This document shows, piece after piece, positions 12,857 through 27,600 of a DNA stretch of 64,000 nucleotides. Positions within the stretch are counted from its first letter, which is position 1. Every line of letters begins with the position of its first letter. Under the pieces are notes generated by a model. That model was given only the letters and a program-made list of their open reading frames with translations. It was not told the origin of the DNA and searched no databases. A program made the translations under genes and the position numbers. The DNA comes from Callipepla californica brunnescens (Eukaryota > Chordata > Aves > Galliformes > Odontophoridae), in assembly GCA_023055505.1 (NCBI GenBank), contig JALIRH010000003.1, forward strand, positions 31,312,842-31,376,841, given 5' to 3'.

Positions 12857-13166
12857 CAGTGTTTCTCAAACTCTGTGAAAACACGATCTCTCTCTTTGCT
12901 TCATCCGTCTTTATGCGACGGTTAAACTGGCAGCAGCTCATTTTCTCTGGGGGAGGGAAATGGGAGTGCTGTGTAATTACTGGCTACATGTGTTTATGGA
13001 CACTGAGCTGTGTCCAGCAATTAAAGGCATTGAGCTGTTCCCTGCCCAGTACAAACACAGACAGTAATTACAGCCTGCTTTGCACTTTGCTGTCCCCAGG
13101 GAGGACTCTCCCGGGCCCTTCTGCGTCCCCCGGGGGGGCTGGTTGCCTGGAACTTGAGAAACACTG
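12857..13166. mobile_element. Ancient hAT-like non-autonomous DNA transposon relic
   Basis: The 310-base element has perfect 13-base terminal inverted repeats: CAGTGTTTCTCAA at 12857-12869 and TTGAGAAACACTG at 13154-13166. The CAGTG(G/T)TTCTCAA end is characteristic of Charlie-type hAT elements. The flanking octamers CTGTGAAT (12849-12856) and TTGTAAAC (13167-13174) match at 5 of 8 positions, and all three differences are transitions. Both keep the T at position 2 and A at position 7 expected of hAT target sites, so I read them as a decayed target-site duplication. No transposase is encoded. The 205-codon frame across it (12694-13311) is not transposase-like. The family name is unknown to me. 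Confidence 0.6.
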
Positions 13167-13174
13167 TTGTAAAC

Positions 13175-13639
13175 TGAACAGGAGCATGAGATTATACCTA
13201 AGAGCAGCTGTTAATACAGAGCTGCTTTCTCTGCAAATAAGGTGCACCGTATGCTTTGTGAAGGCTTTCCATGCACTGGCTGCTTTCTTTCTTGCGCTTG
13301 ACTTTTGTTAATGCATTTAGCAAGGTTCGTTCACACAATGTTTCGGTATAGCTGCATGCAGTATATCAGTCTGTGTGATGCTATGTTGCTATTCATAATT
13401 ACTGCCTGCATAACATGTTGGAGGAAAACAAAGAGATTTGCTGTCGGGGAAAAAGAAATCAAATCAGATTTACCTCTACAGCACACGTTGTACTGTCCTT
13501 TTACACGTTCAGTGCTGTCTTCTGTTATACATTATATATCAAATGCCAATTAGTTTGCATGCAATCAGCTGTGTAGCTAGGGCAGGAAAGATGTCTCGTG
13601 TGCTTTTCACTGAGCTGTGTTAGTATTTCCCATTCTGTT
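13175..13639. other. Short intergenic stretch downstream of PCNX2
   Basis: It lies between the hAT-like relic and the inferred PCNX2 poly(A) site. It holds no recognisable coding or RNA gene. It includes GCATGCAG and TTTGCATGCAATC motifs, but I assign no function. Confidence 0.5.
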
Positions 13640-13979
13640 TGCTCATCTACCTCTTGTTATGCTTTATTTTGTCACCGTCAGCGTGCCAACACCTCTGCAG
13701 GGGGAGGAATGTCACACAGGTTGTGTTCGTTGTCGTAGGATTTATGAGAACCTGAGATGAAGCGGCACCATGATTTTTAGGACACCTTCCATCCCTCCCC
13801 ATACTGAGGCCTTCAGCTGAAGAACACGTGCCCTGTCACATTCTTGCTCAAAAGTTAGAAAAATAAACTCCTGGAGGTCGCGTGTTAGATTTGAAAGAAC
13901 ATAAACCCACCTGCAGCTCCCTGACTTAACTCTGTCTTGAATTCTGAGAAGCGTGTGGCCCCTGTGCTACCGCTAATCC
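13640..13979 (-). other. PCNX2: PCNX2 inferred 3' UTR
   Basis: This covers the sequence after the TGA at 13980-13982 down to just past the first canonical AATAAA on the minus strand. It has no open frame continuing the protein. The lower limit depends on the poly(A) signal at 13663-13668 being used. Confidence 0.45.
13663..13668 (-). terminator. PCNX2: Candidate PCNX2 poly(A) signal (AATAAA)
   Basis: TTTATT on the + strand is AATAAA on the transcript strand, about 310 bases after the stop, and is the first canonical hexamer downstream. The following sequence is only weakly GU-rich. A more distal site is possible. Confidence 0.4.
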
Positions 13980-14153
13980 TCACTGCTCCTCGGACAGGCT
14001 CTGCTGAGAGGCTGTGTCCTCCAGGGCCATGTCTTCTTGGCTGGCCCTTCGGCACTCCAGGGTGTGGCTCACGAGTATGGCGTGGGACAGCCCCTGCTCC
14101 CGCCGCGGTTTGGATTCCGTAGCATCGGTCGCGTCGCAGGTCTCGGTGAGCTG
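13980..14153 (-). CDS. PCNX2: PCNX2 terminal coding exon (exon 12 here) with stop
   Basis: The last coding exon has 57 codons plus TGA (58 in all) and starts in phase 0. It reads QLTETCDATD, SHAILVSHTLECRRASQ, then EDMALEDTASQQSLSEEQ and stop. The final acidic RRASQEDM..DTASQQS..EEQ stretch matches the human PCNX2 C-terminus as I remember it and is the best evidence for PCNX2 over its paralogues. The acceptor is a NAGNAG tandem, CTGCAGCAG, so the exon may start at 14153 or 14150, with or without the first Gln. The exon is GC- and CpG-rich compared with its surroundings. Confidence 0.93.
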   Translation of the reverse strand, partial: QLTETCDATDATESKPRREQGLSHAILVSHTLECRRASQEDMALEDTASQQSLSEEQ

Positions 14154-15814
14154 CTGCAGGGAGAAAGGAGGAGGCAGTGAGATCTGGAAACATCTAAGTA
14201 ACGCTTCAGCTGTTTATTGAGGCGACGGGTGGAAAAGTTAAGAACTGATTTAGGAATATGCCGTTCTCTGAGATTGCAGGGGATTCGTAGCATGCATAAT
14301 TCACAAGGGACTGCTGGAGAGTGAGCAGTACTTGTAATGCATACATTTGGAAAGAAAGCGGAGGAGACAGAGGTTTAGTACCGTGGATGTACAAGCACTG
14401 AGAGCTGTAAAGTGCTTTGGATTGAAAAGGACTTGTGGAGGTCATCCGGCCCAAAGCCCTGCTTCAAGCAGGGCCAGCTTCTAAGAAGTGAAATCAGATT
14501 AGTCTCGAGCTTGCATAAACACCACCACATTTTACATCCAACTCACAAAGAAACTTTTGCTGCAGAACTGGAATGCGGTTATCAGCCTGCAAATGTTACG
14601 CACGCTGCCACCCCACCGTAAGAACTCCATCCGTATGAAAGCTTTCCAGAACCGTGCTGTATTAAGGTGTAAGTAGGATACTTCCTCCTTAGTGCTTTCA
14701 ATCAGATAGGCGCCTGGGCTCTGAGCAGGTACTTTATGGCCAGAACTCACCTCATCGAAACATAACACTCGAGGTGTATCATTCAGGCTGGCAGTGGTGG
14801 GCAGAGACTGATGAGCCTTACAGGGGAAGATTTCCTCCTGACAGTTGTAAGGATGAGCTGGATTGTCCTTTCTGCTGAGTACAGAGGCCAGACCAATGAC
14901 CTACCGAGGTTCTGTATCCAAATATTACATGGCTTAAAGGTAGATGAGGTGAACCCCACTGCTGGTACTCACCACTACACACTAGCTGAGTGCTCGCATA
15001 TCACTTTGGCAATTGCCGAGAGCTGGCGTTGTGCCTTGTCACCTGATATGTTCAGCTGTACACATTTCTAATGCTTATTAGAGTGCTAAAGCAGGATTGG
15101 ACCCAAGTGAGTAATATTCAGACAACTTCTCTTGAAGTTAATGGCAAAACCTTATGCACTACACCATATGTGGTGCTGGGTTGAGAGCAGAGTACACACA
15201 GACTAGGGAGCTTTTTTCATTCGGGATTTGGAGAAGTCCTTGAAAACTGGGGAAGTTATATACAACTTAGAGTATTAGCAGAAAGTAGCTTGGACTTCCC
15301 AAATCCTCAGTTTTCCTCTGTTGCTGATTTCATTTCTATTCTGATAGGCCAAGTGTGAAAGTCAGTCTTAATTACGTTGTCACTCAGCCTGTAGTTACAG
15401 CCTCCCTTTATCTCTGACCCACCTTCTCACATTGCTGCTCTGTAGCATAGAGGAAAACATTAGAAAATACAGGAAAGCAGCCCACGGCAACCAAAGTGAA
15501 GTAAATACGTTCCAGCCCTATCGCCTGGGCTGCATAAAACAGAACCGAGTCCTTGGTCTCAGTGAAAAGAAGTTTGAATTCTAAGATATGTTCTTAACAG
15601 CCACCTTACCCTTACTAATGAATTTGTCACTTGTGCACACACACAAATTCAATTTCATTGTGATGCAAAATTTAAATAGCAAAATGCAGAAAAGACTATT
15701 CTCTGGCTGTGAAAGAAAGAAGAAACCAAACAATGGTGAGGATGTTACGGGGACCTGACAGGCAGACAGCACAGCAGCTCGTGAGCAGCACTGCTGTTTG
15801 GGTTCCAGCCTTAC
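14154..15814 (-). other. PCNX2: PCNX2 intron between exons 11 and 12
   Basis: This 1.7 kb intron has donor GTAAGG and a C/T-rich acceptor. It contains one old CR1 fragment (about 14413-14490) and otherwise nothing I recognise. Confidence 0.8.
14413..14490 (-). mobile_element. CR1 LINE 3' fragment, old
   Basis: The sequence GGATTGAAAAGGACTTGTGG, then GGTCATCCGGCCCAAAGCC and CTGCTTCAAGCAGGGCCAGC, resembles the complement of the CR1 3' region (ggaAAGGACCTCTGGAGATCATCTAGTCC... CTGCTCAAAGCAGGG). Divergence is high, so it is an old insertion and its limits are approximate. Confidence 0.6.
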
Positions 15815-16263
15815 CCGAGTTGCCTGACTTGCAGCTCTAGCAGATGGACCCATTGCAATGTTCATGCTGCTGGATGACTGTGTGTCACTGGTGTTACCTC
15901 CATCTGCAGCTGAGAGCCCGGAAATCACCAAAGCACTTGAAAAACTTCTCTTGCCAAACAGCAGACTGAGAGTGGAGCTGGTGGATGAGGCCAGGCTGGA
16001 CCTGAGCATCGCAGCAGCTCGGTCCTGCACAGTCAGCTGGCCAGCAGCAGGAACGGCAGGGGACTGAGAAAACACGGACGTCGCTGAGTTGTGGAATGAC
16101 AGCTGGCTGCCTGAGAGCCTCTGGGCGATTTCGTGGGCAGATGTAGATGTCTGGATGAAAGGCTGGCGGCTTTCTGCAATTGGTCCAGAGTGACTTGAAA
16201 CAGGGGGCCTTTGGTTTAAAGCAGCGTGTGCCTGGACAGACTGGCTCCTGTGTTTCCTCCTGC
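15815..16263 (-). CDS. PCNX2: PCNX2 exon 11 (Ser-rich C-terminal tail)
   Basis: The exon has 449 bases: two that finish a Gly codon and 149 codons, ending ACT CGG|GTAAGG in phase 0. It encodes the cytoplasmic-type disordered tail. Motifs in order are RRKHRSQSVQAHAALNQRP, HSGPIAESRQPFIQTST, AHEIAQRLSGSQLS, a QLTVQDRAAAMLRSSL segment, then SSTSSTLSLLFGKRSFSS, ALVISGLSAADGGNTSDTQ and PSARAASQATR. The SSTSSTLS..FGKRSFSSALVISGLSAA block is close to identical to human PCNX2 from memory, unlike the surrounding low-complexity tail. If the following intron were retained, the frame would stay open for 78 more codons (to 15581). Confidence 0.96.
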
Positions 16264-19200
16264 CTTTAAAAGAAAGAGTAATATACTTAAATGCTGCCTG
16301 TAGTGGCATCCTGATGCTATTAACCTCATGCTATTAACAATGTCCTGTGAGTACATAGTACTGTCGGCACATTACTTTGGGTTTTATCAACAGAAGCAGC
16401 CTAGAATCACAGGCATGAGAAGTTGCCAATCTCAGGAATCTTCCTGTTTTCTCCACCGTAGTTGTTCTGAATTTCATCAGGACAGCTGCAGTGGTTCTGC
16501 ACTGAGTTAAGAGAGAGGAGCTTGGGCCTGTTATGCCATGCACATCCTAACCTGCACCATGAGTGTTTGAGCACAGCATTGCTGTGACTCCACTCTCCCT
16601 TGATAGCCGCACTGAAGGAGAGGATGCTGACTATCCACCTTAAATGGCTTGGTATAACTTTCAGCTGCAAAGATTAAACACAGAACTGTGAATTTAAACA
16701 ATGCTACATTGTAAAAATTATTCCTGCATAGAAGGAATGAGAATTTGAGGATTCAGCCAAGTGGAAGACCACAGAATTCACTCCACGAGGCAGTTTTTAA
16801 AACTAACAGTTTAGCTGAGTTCCAAGGTTGATATTTGCAGTATATCATGGATTGAAAAGATAGGAGCACCCCAAGATAGTCTTTTGGAAGTCTAAACAAG
16901 GCCCACATGCAGCTCTTGTCCCATCCTATCCAGCACCTCAGTGTAGCTGCTGTTGTATACAGAGCATATAAACTATTCTGATGTGTCTGTGCAACTTCTG
17001 TCTTCCTTTACATGTGCCTTCTCCACACACTTCTTTACAACATTTACATTGACTACTATTCTAATGCAAACATTTCTGTATTTCTTATGCTTGCACATAC
17101 AAATAGGCACAGAATGGGAAGTAAATCAGCTTACTGGCCAGCAAACCCAGCAGGTACTCGACTGCAGGTGGCACACAGCATGCTGGCACCACAGGTCCCC
17201 AAAGGCCTTGTTGCTTCTGCAGACAATTCAACCCAGGTTGAGGCAGCCAGTGCACACCCAGTCTGATGGTGGCCTGCCTGGCTCTTCCCTTCCAGGAGAC
17301 TGCAGACATTACCACGAGCTGGCGTTTGGATTTTCTAGCTATAGCTGTGGGGTAAAGGGCTAAAGGCAGAAAACCTGCTGAGACCCACCAAGGAAGAAAC
17401 AAGTCTGGCAGGCATTTCCAGGTTGGTGGTAATACCAGAATTACGGAAGGGAGGGAAGCACTGGAACCCCTCCAGACACCAAAGCGCTGCAGCACAAAGC
17501 AGCATGCACCTCACCCTGTCCCAATGAACTGTGATTGCTGAATTCAAGGATTCCGGTGATGCGTAATACCACACCGAAGCTATTTACACTCTGTAGCCAC
17601 TTTACACCCACAGGTCTGACTTCCAAGGCTGGGATCATTAGCCCAGTTTTCCAGATGCTGCAGCAAAGAGAATTGAGGCACCTTGGCGCACCTCACTGCA
17701 GCCATTCAGCTGGTCTAAAAACTCAGTGGTTTGGCAAGCACCAGACACATTTCCATCCCATTTACAACATATCATTATTTCTACAGTTAAAGCAATAAAA
17801 AAAAAATTTCTGAAGATGACATGTGGAGCAGCATCCCTGGCAATGAAAGCCCCATGATCCCTGTGAGCAGTGGGACAGATGCACGTGGCTCTTGCTGCAG
17901 CTCTGCCCATGTCTTTGCACTCTGGCTGCAACCAATAGGTGGACACTGGCTGTGAGCTGCAGGCTCTTAAGGATAAGGGGTTTTCTTAAGCAAGTGCTAT
18001 GGCTTCTACAGCTGATGAACATTTCACTAAGTTACCTTTTTAAACAAAAAGCATGGGCTGGAACGGAGGGGCTGTGCTGTGTGTGTTGGTGTAGGCTGAT
18101 CGCTGACCAAAAGTCTCCAGTGCTCGCCCCACACACAGTGCTTGGAGCACTGGACAGGGGACCACCCATATCTACACAAAAATAACTGTCCCTGAAAGCG
18201 TTTGGGAAACAAAGGCTGTTCCACAAACAGCATCATGAAGTAAGGATGTGTTGGAGCAGAGCCTCACATGTTCCCAATGCTCCCCATTTTTGTCACACTC
18301 CTATACAGGGCTTCGAATTCATTTTGCAGATTCAGTGGCACCGGGCTGCAAAATGAAATATGAAATACAAAAGCATTAAATACACTCAATTCCTATATTA
18401 TGAGACTAGAAGGGATTGCTGCCATGCTATGTAACATGGGCAGAAGACCTTCCTGGAATTAACTACTGTATGACATTGTTAATTACCATTATTTTCCAGA
18501 AATGCATTCAACATTCAGTCACGGGCTGTTCCTAACAGTGCTAGCCAGAAAAATTCTCTTTCTTTTGTTCTTTTTCTCTCACCGTCTCTCGGGGCTGAAT
18601 TCTGGTTTACATTTGCTGTTTTCCACTTCCTTGCATTTGTTGTGCATTTCTTCATTTTACCTGAAAGCCAGGTAGCTTTTCTTAATTAAGTGTGACCACT
18701 CTTGACTGTGGTTTTGGAGACACCCAATGCATCCTTTTAAACAATTCACCATTAGTTTTCATTATTGCACGGCATGCTCGGGATCGTTATTTTACAATTA
18801 AGTTTGCCATTCTGATTGCTGCAGCATCAAGTTAGAAGTATGCACACGGGAATTGCTCTAAAGCTAGACTTAATTAAAAGCAGTAGTTATTTTATCCTTA
18901 TGAACCCACTCATATTCACGGCAAGATTTTCTCTGGTCCTGTCCATTATTTTTAATGATGGATCAAAATGATTTAACAAGAAACAAACAGGTGCTAGACC
19001 CCTCTAGTTCTCTGCCTCAACTGACACAGTAATACCACAACTTATAATGTCAAGTCAATTAATTTGACCTTTCAGCAAATCCCCGTCCCTTAGGGAAGGT
19101 CTCCCAGTGACCCAACTGGTTAACTTAATGGGTATTCCTGATGCAAAGGCCAGCAGTTCCACCATGTGAACACATCTGAAGCACTTCTGAATCCATAATT

Positions 19201-19759
19201 TAATATGAAAAGGGTTCAGCTGTTAACTGACAGAATGATTGGCAACGTTTAATTTTCTCCTGATAACTGCTGTATTGGCATACTAAGTTATTTGCTATTT
19301 GTTTATTCTCCACATGCACTGATGAACAGCCAGAGTAATTCTGACAATAAATTGCCATGCTCCTTCTAAGATAATTAAGATTTTTGCATACTTTTCAGTT
19401 CTGCTGTTTCCAATAAACAGTAAAGTGAACGGGCATTACACATGGGCTCCCCCTCCATCTGAATTTCTCATCCTGTCTTTGTGAGCAGTATCTCCCGGTC
19501 CAAAAATTAGACACAAAGTAGTCTGACAGTGAAGTCTCTGGTGAGCCACATGAAACACATCCGCTTTATGTTCTTGCAGTCAACACTTGGAACAATGTCA
19601 GGAAGGCATCTCCTACACATGCTTGGTCATTAGGAAAGCTGAAGAAAGGTTGGTCTAAAATTAGTTTTCCACTGGATATGAGGGAGCCCTGAAAAGCATC
19701 TGCTCATGTGGCACCTCATGAGAAAACATCAGAAAAAGACAAATAAATTGTGCAAATAC
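16264..19759 (-). other. PCNX2: PCNX2 intron between exons 10 and 11 (3.5 kb)
   Basis: There is no nested gene. It contains a 10-base-stem hairpin, TCCAGTGCTC (18116-18125) and GAGCACTGGA (18145-18154). From about 18470 to 19390 there is an AT-rich stretch with repeated TAATTA-type motifs, listed separately. ORFs at 16953-18240 overlap each other on both strands and look like chance. Confidence 0.75.
18470..19390. promoter_or_regulatory. Candidate conserved-noncoding or enhancer-like stretch with TAATTA motifs
   Basis: The stretch has several homeodomain-type cores: GTTAATTACC near 18478, CTTAATTAAG near 18682, CTTAATTAAAAG near 18870, CAATTAATTTGACC near 19058 and GATAATTAAG near 19371. It lacks recognisable repeats and has no long ORF. 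The regulatory role is inference; no cross-species alignment was possible. Confidence 0.25.
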
Positions 19760-19938
19760 CTGCACGCTGATGGGCCTCTTGTGATGAAGGCTGCAACTGA
19801 GGGGTTCCATCTCTGGTGTGCTGTGAGCTGCTGCTCTGGCTTGAATTACCTGCAGAGTTGCTGCCAGACCCTCCTCCAGTATCTGCTTCTTCAACGTTGC
19901 CTCTGTCATGGTGAGCTGCGTGACAGTCCTTACGCATC
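19760..19938 (-). CDS. PCNX2: PCNX2 exon 10 (Gly/Ser/Gln-rich linker)
   Basis: This exon of 179 bases starts with the last base of an Arg codon, runs 59 codons and ends one base into a Gly codon. It reads MRKDCHAAHHDRGNVEEADT, then GGGSGSNSAGNSSQSSSSQ, HTRDGTPQLQ and QEAHQRA. The R-MRKDC..GN(I/V)E(D/E)xDxGGG pattern occurs at this place in human PCNX2. The Gly/Ser-rich run marks the change from the folded pecanex C-terminal region to the disordered tail. Acceptor GCAAACAG and donor GCAG|GTATTT are canonical, though the acceptor has a weak pyrimidine tract. Confidence 0.93.
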
Positions 19939-24328
<4,390 letters not shown>

Positions 24329-25145
24329 TCACTTTCAGAGGCCACCTCGTCCTCACCAGCTAGAGCTGAGCTGCACAGGGACTTGCAGCCCTTCCACCAC
24401 AGGGAGAACCATGGCACAGTCCAGGGAGTACTCGCTATGAATCCTTGTGGTGGATGTAAGGCAAGGGTCATGCCACGTATATCCATCTCATTGGGTAGGT
24501 GTAATTCCTTCTGCCTGCACTGCCAACAACTGGCTGTGAGGGAAACTAAATCCACAACTTCTGTCATGATACTCAAACCAGACGTACTGAAAAGAGCACC
24601 AAGCTTCACGAGCATGAGTTAACACAGAGGCATTTCCTACTGAAACAATCAAACTTCAAGCAACTGCAGGCCGTGTTTATTACTTCATACAGCAACTGGA
24701 TGACACCAGTTCTGCATGACCTTGATAATGGTTTGTGTGGACCGGAGACTTCAGTGGGATACAAGAGGGGCAAAACCCACCTCCACAAATCCCCAGGACA
24801 CAGCCTCATCCACAAACCAAGATCTTACTCACTCTTACAACAGTTGATTTTCAGATTGTAAAGGCTCTGGAGGAGTCAAAGCATTAAGATGTTAGAAATT
24901 TTCACTACCATCCATGCTTTCTCCAGAGAACACATCATCTTTCCACTTAATTGAGCTGTTTTAATTATTCTGGGACATTTTTTTCTCTCCTGAGAGAGGG
25001 AAAAGAGAGATTAGGAGACTGCCTGGCCTATCTTCAAGCTCAAACACATTTTAATTTTGCCCATGGTGGGTAGCGTGTTGTAGAAATTAAAGCAGGGAGA
25101 TATGTCTGTTGTTACCAGAAAAGCAGCTGGATACTGATTTTCTCT

Positions 25146-25258
25146 GCGGAAACGCTGTGCGATACAAATCAAGCGATCAGCGTGCCCGAGGGCAGGCAGC
25201 GAGGCACGGCTGCGGGCACTGCTGGGAACAGCGGGAGTGCAGAGAAGCTCTCGTGAAT
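25146..25258. promoter_or_regulatory. CpG-dense patch inside PCNX2 intron
   Basis: I count eleven CpG dinucleotides in about 113 bases, in an intron where CpG is otherwise rare. It is too small to be a classical CpG island. It could be a recently unmethylated regulatory element or just a GC-rich relic; I see no TATA box or start codon context that settles this. Confidence 0.25.
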
Positions 25259-27089
25259 TCTTAACTCATTTGCATTTATTAGTCACATATTAACACGTGC
25301 CTAGGTGAGGCCAGCACCTAAACCCGGAGCTTCAAAGCACTGAAGCACAGGTTTCAACGAGAGTTGTTACGCATCTTCAAAGGACGGCTCCTGATCCCTG
25401 CTGACCCTTGATCAACTACCTCCAGAACTCAGAAAGCTCTAGAATTAACCAGTTTAGAAAAAAGATTGTAGGTGCAGCCCGTGTGTCCATAAATCACATT
25501 CACGAAGGAGGTGAGAAATCCTTCCAGTGTCCCACACAGCAGACAACATCCAGTACTCCCGCCCCCATCCTGGCCTGCAAAACATACCTTTGTAAAAAGC
25601 ACATTCTTTCTAGGATGAAATTGAAAAAGAAAAAAGAAAAGAAAAGAAAACAAAACACAACACCCCACCACAGCAATCCTAAACAATCCCAAAATGTGCT
25701 TTTAACTATGTCTCTGCAGCACAGCTCTTTCAAAGTAACACGTCTTGTATTTGCTGTGAAAAGCTGGTTGAGCTGAACGAAGGAACAGGCAGGCTTTTTA
25801 CATCATCAAAGGCTTTCGGAGCCAAATACAAACACCAGAGCAGACAAACAAAAGGTTTGCATTCACATCAAAGTGTCCTGTAGGCATCAGCTGATGCTGG
25901 ACAGGTTGCTGCGAACAGCAGTGCCTGCAGAAAGGGAGGCTCAGCCCAGGACAGCATGCAAACTGCAGCTGAGCATCAGCAGAGAGAGCAGAGGGAAGCA
26001 CGTACAGCTCCCACTGTGCTGAGCTCAGGAAGGCTCATCCATTTCTCAGCCCTCTGCATAATAAGTTTCCTAACAAGCATTTTAAAGAACAATTGTGACT
26101 GTTACAAGGAGCAAAGCAGTGGTGGGAGGCTGAGAGTCAATTATTTCATGTATCATGTTTTCCACCAGAGAGGTCTGAAGGACACTGCTGTATTCACAAT
26201 GCCATTACAATTTTTCATTTCGCTGCCAATCGTAATGAGGCTTTGGGGCACATCCTACCTATAACGTGACACTATTTCAACCTGTTACTTCTGCTACATG
26301 CAGCCCTTAATCCACATAAAATAGAGCTGTTGTGCTTCTAATTGCTCTGCTCTCTTCTGAAGGCTCTAATGAGATCACAAAGAAGCTCTACGCCCAGAGC
26401 TTTGATCTCTGCCCCACTCAAGGTTGTTGCCACTCTCTTGGCCTAGTTTGAACACACTTCAATCAGTCACCTACAGCAGTTCCAGGCACATTACATATAT
26501 TTAGAAACCTAGTGAAGGTAAATTCAGATGCCAAGGAAACTGCATTAATCAGGAAGACAGAACTGCTCTTTCTGGTAGCACTGCTGACCCTCTGAGCTGA
26601 GACCTGAAAGCTGCAGTTGCACTGCCAAGCTATTTCTGAAAGCAACCTGCACTTGAGATCCTGCTGCCCTGAGATGTTCAGTGAGGAGGGAACAATGCAG
26701 CAGCACCAGCACCCAGGTGGGCAGCAGAGCCAAAATGAGCACTCCTTCACTCCTTGTATTGCTCCAACTGTTGGCACTAAAGCATCTGATGCAAGTCCAA
26801 AACCAGCACAGACAGATGAAAGCTAATGAGCTTGTGACTGCATCTGTGTATATTTTGTACCCTAATTCCATCTTCTCTCTGCAGTTTATAGACCTTTCCT
26901 GATGTCAATTGTGGATTTAGCTCAGCACCAAAACACACATGTGCTGATAACAACCTGCACATCTTAGCTCACCTCAAAGAAATACCCTCAGTGCTACTCC
27001 CTTTAAATTTGATATTTCTGATGTTAGTGGTTGTGAGCTAAGGGTTGGACTTTTCACCGTTGCTCTGCTCCACTCCCATGGGAAGTACC

Positions 27090-27600
27090 TGATGAAAGAT
27101 GATTTATGAAAATATTTTTGTATTTTTCCAAATTGGAAACATGTACTAAACATTTATTTATTAGGACGTCTAGTGGTTGAATAGTGTTATTAGATACTTT
27201 TTCCACAGAGGTACACCGAAACGTACCACTCGTTTGAATAAATGAATGGTAATGTCATGTCATTCTTCAAATTGCATTTTGTGCAGGATGCCTCCTAATG
27301 AGAGTTTAAGAGAGCACGTGATTTGCATAGCAATATTCTGCCATCTTAATGAATGCATTTATAGTGCAATCTAGTGTTAATGTTGGGTTTCTGCTGACAT
27401 TTACATGAACAGGTACACTGAATAATTATTTACATACATTACATAAGAGCATTTAAAACCTTGGCTTACACAGTGACATTTTCTGATTAATAGATTAGAC
27501 AAAATCAGGTGTAAATGAGTCCAAATTGATAGTTTACATACACAATGTAAACTTGAATCTCAATTCTGTAGTGCACAGCTCAGTGTGACGCTACCTTTGC
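27090..27600. promoter_or_regulatory. Candidate conserved-noncoding stretch with E-box/octamer composite
   Basis: CACGTG (27315-27320) abuts ATTTGCAT (27321-27328), a canonical E-box next to a POU octamer. The flanks contain ATGAATGCATTTATAG and TGAATAATTATTTACAT, with no recognised repeat. It looks like a vertebrate enhancer by motif content only. Confidence 0.25.

Noticed and set aside
12694..13311. 205-codon + strand ORF
   Set aside because: It is the longest + frame, but it runs across the hAT-like relic, shows no recognisable domain or splice logic, and its composition looks like translated noncoding DNA.
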